Shown piece by piece: positions 19,770-22,254 of a stretch of 22,254 bases of DNA (position 1 is its first letter; each line of letters starts with the position of its first letter). Source of the DNA: a virus; IMG/VR virus record IMGVR_UViG_3300022937_000164, positions 1-22,254 of that record. The stretch is one strand, 5' to 3'. Made by a program: the position numbers and the translations under genes. The notes below the pieces were generated by a model that saw nothing but the letters and a program-made list of their open reading frames with translations, had not been told where the DNA came from and did not search any database.

Positions 19770-20395
19770 TTATAAAAAGCGCAATGTTTAATGTGCCAAT
19801 GTATAAATTTAAGGCACGTAATCATAAACTAATTAAAGAATACTTTCAAGATGAACTTATTGCAAATTTACCACCTAAGCCGAATGTAGATAATCTTAAA
19901 TTATACAGTGATTATTTTGGTGGCATAAAATCATTAGGTAAAGAAGTTTATGATTTGTATCAAGAAGACTTAAACGCATTCCATATTAAAGCAGGATTTA
20001 ATACAAAACTTAACTGGGCTAATAAGGTACACGCATGGTATAACATCGGTTACGAAGGACATATGCAAGAAGAGCATGATCATATTGGTGGATTTCCTAG
20101 CACAATTTTTAGTGCTATACACTATGTAGTTTTTAATAAAAACGAACATACCCCTACACAATTTTTAAATCCTATTCACTCTTTATTCTGGGGTAATACT
20201 CAAAATACATATCTTAGTGATAATTTGCCTAATGACTGGCAGAACAGGCAATATTTACCCGATGTAGAAGAAGGAGATATGATATTCTTTCCGGCATTTA
20301 TTAGACATAGTGTTCCTATGCAAACTTCTTCAATGTTACGTGCTACTGTTGCCTTAAACATAAACACCCACGAGGCTCCAAACAATGCAATTTAA
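19766..20395 (+). CDS. 2OG-Fe(II) oxygenase-like protein with H-D-H metal motif
   Basis: A 209-aa protein of the small marine-phage 2OG-Fe(II) oxygenase type. The metal motif region reads MQEEHDHIGG (His104-Asp105-His106), followed by a beta strand SAIHYVVFN; the distal motif is FFPAFIRHSVP (His181) with Arg192 in SSMLRATVALN. The arrangement and the EEGDMIFFPAFIRH strand are those of the family, but the first motif is H-D-H rather than a clean H-x-D. The start at 19766 is preferred over an in-frame TTG at 19754: the ATG overlaps the previous stop as ATGA and has GGAGAG upstream. It is a paralogue of the gene at 20987. Substrate unknown. Confidence 0.82.
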   Translation: MIIKSAMFNVPMYKFKARNHKLIKEYFQDELIANLPPKPNVDNLKLYSDYFGGIKSLGKEVYDLYQEDLNAFHIKAGFNTKLNWANKVHAWYNIGYEGHMQEEHDHIGGFPSTIFSAIHYVVFNKNEHTPTQFLNPIHSLFWGNTQNTYLSDNLPNDWQNRQYLPDVEEGDMIFFPAFIRHSVPMQTSSMLRATVALNINTHEAPNNAI

Positions 20396-20990
20396 TTTAA
20401 TTAACAGCCTTGCGGAACAAGAAAACATTTATGAATTTGAATGTTTTCCTAACTGGATGATAGAAGCAGGTGTTGAGCAATTCAAACACTTTGGGTTTGA
20501 ATACGGGCATCACGGAGACACACTAAGTGACGGTAAACCGTATTTTGGTAAAATGTTATTTTTGTTAGAAAGCAACCACGATATACAAAAGCCACACATG
20601 GTAATGAATTTGTGTGATGCAATTAAATATAAGCTGTTACCAGAAATAGATCCAAACGGAAAATTTGAAGGCTGGCAGCGTATTGCTGTTAACGGACAAA
20701 TGCCTGGACAAAGTCCTGAAAAGCATGTAGACTCTGAAGAAAACGATCTTATTTGGACTGCTGTATACTATGTTACAGATAGTGACGGTGATACTGTGTT
20801 TTACCAATCAAAGAAAAATCCGGATAATGAGATATATCGATCCAAATATAAACAAGGAAAAGTTGTTGTATTTCCAGGAAGGTACTTGCATCAAGCACAT
20901 AGTCCTACAACAGATTGGCGTGTTTCAATAGGAATTAGTTTTATGTTTAATACAAACATTAATAAAAAATTAAAGGTTGATGTAAAATGA
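20385..20990 (+). CDS. 2OG-Fe(II) oxygenase (prolyl-hydroxylase-like)
   Basis: A 201-aa protein with a canonical facial triad: H114-V-D116 in PEKHVDSEE, distal His169 in FPGRYLHQAHSP, and Arg179 in DWRVSIGISF, which binds the 2OG carboxylate. The intervening WTAVYYVTDSDGDTVFY strands match prolyl-4-hydroxylase-type phage oxygenases (YYVN...GGxTxFY). It oxidises or hydroxylates an unknown substrate (protein, nucleobase or small molecule). It overlaps the preceding gene by 11 bases and the following by 4 (ATGA), so the cluster appears translationally coupled. It is less similar to its two neighbours than they are to each other. Confidence 0.85.
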   Translation: MQFNLINSLAEQENIYEFECFPNWMIEAGVEQFKHFGFEYGHHGDTLSDGKPYFGKMLFLLESNHDIQKPHMVMNLCDAIKYKLLPEIDPNGKFEGWQRIAVNGQMPGQSPEKHVDSEENDLIWTAVYYVTDSDGDTVFYQSKKNPDNEIYRSKYKQGKVVVFPGRYLHQAHSPTTDWRVSIGISFMFNTNINKKLKVDVK

Positions 20991-21622
20991 GTGTAGAAAA
21001 ACTAAATTTATTTCCGTCTCATGTTTACAAAATAAAATGCTCTAATCATGAAAAGATTAAAGATCATCTAATGAAATTTGTATATCCAAAATTTAAAGAA
21101 AACGGGCCTAACGGTGGTGCCCAAAGTATTTTTACTGATTACATACCTAGCAGTGGAGCAATGGTTAATTGGGAATTTTTGCACAAACTGTACTTGCCTG
21201 ATATAAAAGAGCTACTTACGGAAATAGGGTTTGACTTTAGCGTTTGGCAGATGAGGCAGCGTAGTTGGTATAACTTTAGTACTGACAATACAGAAGAATG
21301 GAAGCATGATCACGTGGGCGGCAGCAGTACTATCAATTGGAGTTATGTACACTATGTACATTTGGAGGAAGAAAACGCAGGAACTATTTTCTTCAATCCA
21401 GATTCAAAAAACTTAAGAGCGTTTTGTCCAACTAAAGACCTTGCTTACTTACCAGATATGTATTTGTATGAAAGAGAGCAACCTCAAGTAGAAGAAGGAG
21501 ATATATTATTGTTTCCTAGCTGGTTAGAACATAGTAGTCCAGCACACCGCGAAAATAGGTTGCGAATTACTGTAGCCTGTAATATAATGTTAAAAACGCC
21601 CAACGACACAGACGGCTATTAG
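20987..21622 (+). CDS. 2OG-Fe(II) oxygenase-like protein with H-D-H metal motif
   Basis: A 211-aa paralogue of the 19766 gene. Motifs in order: a MRQRSWYNF strand, EEWKHDHVGG (His107-Asp108-His109), a VHYVHLEEENAGTIFF strand, then EEGDILLFPSWLEHSSP (His182) and ENRLRITVACNI (Arg191/Arg193). FPSWLEH is the family's typical final metal motif. As in its paralogue the first motif is H-D-H, so which residue supplies the carboxylate or second ligand is unclear. The start overlaps the previous stop by 4 bases (ATGA). The next gene begins eight bases after its stop with AGGAG upstream. Confidence 0.85.
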   Translation: MSVEKLNLFPSHVYKIKCSNHEKIKDHLMKFVYPKFKENGPNGGAQSIFTDYIPSSGAMVNWEFLHKLYLPDIKELLTEIGFDFSVWQMRQRSWYNFSTDNTEEWKHDHVGGSSTINWSYVHYVHLEEENAGTIFFNPDSKNLRAFCPTKDLAYLPDMYLYEREQPQVEEGDILLFPSWLEHSSPAHRENRLRITVACNIMLKTPNDTDGY

Positions 21623-21630
21623 GAGATATA

Positions 21631-22254
21631 ATGAGAGTAGATGACGATTTAGCTGGTATAAATATGAACCTCGAAGATAAACAGGTAGGTGTTTATATTT
21701 CAAAATTAAATGACTTTGTATTCAAGTCTTTACAAAAAGAAGCATTAGATGGTATCGAAAATGTACAGAAGTCTTCAGGAAAACGCCGACACGATTTACT
21801 AGACATGTTTGAAGAGGATTATCCTAAAGACATGTTTTTCCAGATGCCTAATAAGTCAAGACAAGCACTTGAAAATGAAGTTATAAACAAATCGTGGCAC
21901 TATCTAAATTTGTATCCTGAAATGTTGTCAAAAATGATGGTAAGTGATATTGAAGATTACACAGACGGAGAATTATGGATTGAAAGAAATTGGATTAACT
22001 ATCAAAGACCTACAGAATTTTTACCTCTGCACTTGCATACAGGATTATTAAGTTATGTAGTATGGACTTATATTCCGTTTAATTTAGATGATAACAAATT
22101 AGGTGCTAATGCATTTAGTGCAAGCAAAGACAGAGTAGGTAAATTTGAATTTGTTTATAACAATTCTTTAGGAAATATAAGAACGCTTGATTTGCCTGTG
22201 GATAAATCTTGGGAAGGAAGAATTGCTATTTTTCCAGCAGAAATGTATCACCAA
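21631..22254 (+). CDS. 2OG-Fe(II) oxygenase-like protein, C-terminus cut by window edge
   Basis: The first 208 codons are present and the frame is open to the edge; ATG at 21631 with TAGGAG nine bases upstream. The N-terminal about 110 residues are a helical, charged region (KSSGKRRHDLLDMFEED...) absent from the neighbours. The oxygenase part starts at about 113 with ELWIERNWINYQRPTEF, then LPLHLHTG (His134-Leu-His136) followed by SYVVWTYIPF, and ends at FPAEMYHQ, which carries the distal His207. The H-x-H form of the first motif, without the usual Asp, is recurrent in this phage protein type (for example HNHSG), so it need not mean inactivity. The Arg and the last strands lie beyond the edge. 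Confidence 0.8.
   Translation, partial: MRVDDDLAGINMNLEDKQVGVYISKLNDFVFKSLQKEALDGIENVQKSSGKRRHDLLDMFEEDYPKDMFFQMPNKSRQALENEVINKSWHYLNLYPEMLSKMMVSDIEDYTDGELWIERNWINYQRPTEFLPLHLHTGLLSYVVWTYIPFNLDDNKLGANAFSASKDRVGKFEFVYNNSLGNIRTLDLPVDKSWEGRIAIFPAEMYHQ

Noticed and set aside
21657-21664. TATAAATA within the last oxygenase gene
   Set aside because: It exactly matches the late consensus but is inside coding sequence (Gly-Ile-Asn-Met) with no gene start after it; treated as chance.

Overview
This window is part of the late (virion) region of an AT-rich, T4-like marine myovirus. The diagnostic genes are homologues of T4 gp4, gp13 (probable), gp14, gp15, gp16, gp18, gp19 and gp48/54. Auxiliary genes typical of cyanomyoviruses and pelagimyophages sit among them: a flavin-dependent halogenase, several 2-oxoglutarate/Fe(II) oxygenases, a Nudix hydrolase, a cupin, an alpha/beta hydrolase and a subtilase. 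No photosynthesis gene, tRNA, integrase, insertion sequence or CRISPR array was seen. A cyanobacterial and a Pelagibacter-type host therefore both remain possible.

Layout. Positions 1-5912 read leftward: gp19 tail tube, a gp54/48-like tube initiator or cap, a small conserved protein, gp4, the halogenase, gp16, a conserved 185-aa protein, and an acidic protein cut by the window edge that appears to carry a one-base frameshift. Positions 5988-9266 hold a very large gp18 sheath, also leftward. A rightward HNH-type gene (9378-9713) runs tail-to-tail into a leftward dNMP-kinase-like gene, an alpha/beta hydrolase and a gp13-like neck gene. At 11598-11618 a palindromic pair of late promoters divides this unit from a rightward unit: gp14, gp15, Nudix hydrolase, cupin and a small helical protein. 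Positions 15270-19013 read leftward: a fibre-type protein, a subtilisin-like protease and a second fibre-type protein. Positions 19014-22254 read rightward and hold five consecutive genes of the 2OG-Fe(II) oxygenase type, the last cut by the window edge.

Regulation. Eight transcription units start with an 8-mer matching the T4 late promoter (GATAAATA or AATAAATA; T4 consensus TATAAATA). Genes inside units have none; they are separated by a few bases or overlap as TAATG or ATGA. Most late units have a good Shine-Dalgarno sequence. For gp14 and the gp54/48-like gene, however, the predicted +1 coincides with the A of the ATG and no Shine-Dalgarno is present, so leaderless mRNAs are predicted. 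In three places the upstream gene's stop codon lies inside the next gene's late promoter.

Cooperation of the genes (inference). The structural genes build the neck, contractile tail and fibres. A short tryptophan-rich motif recurs in the sheath, gp14, gp15 and both fibre-type proteins. Both fibre-type proteins also have a cupredoxin-like Cys-x2-His-x2-Met signature and share another repeat domain. The subtilase lies between them in the same unit and could process or accompany them. The halogenase, under its own late promoter, and the oxygenase cluster are candidate late-stage modifying enzymes with unknown substrates.
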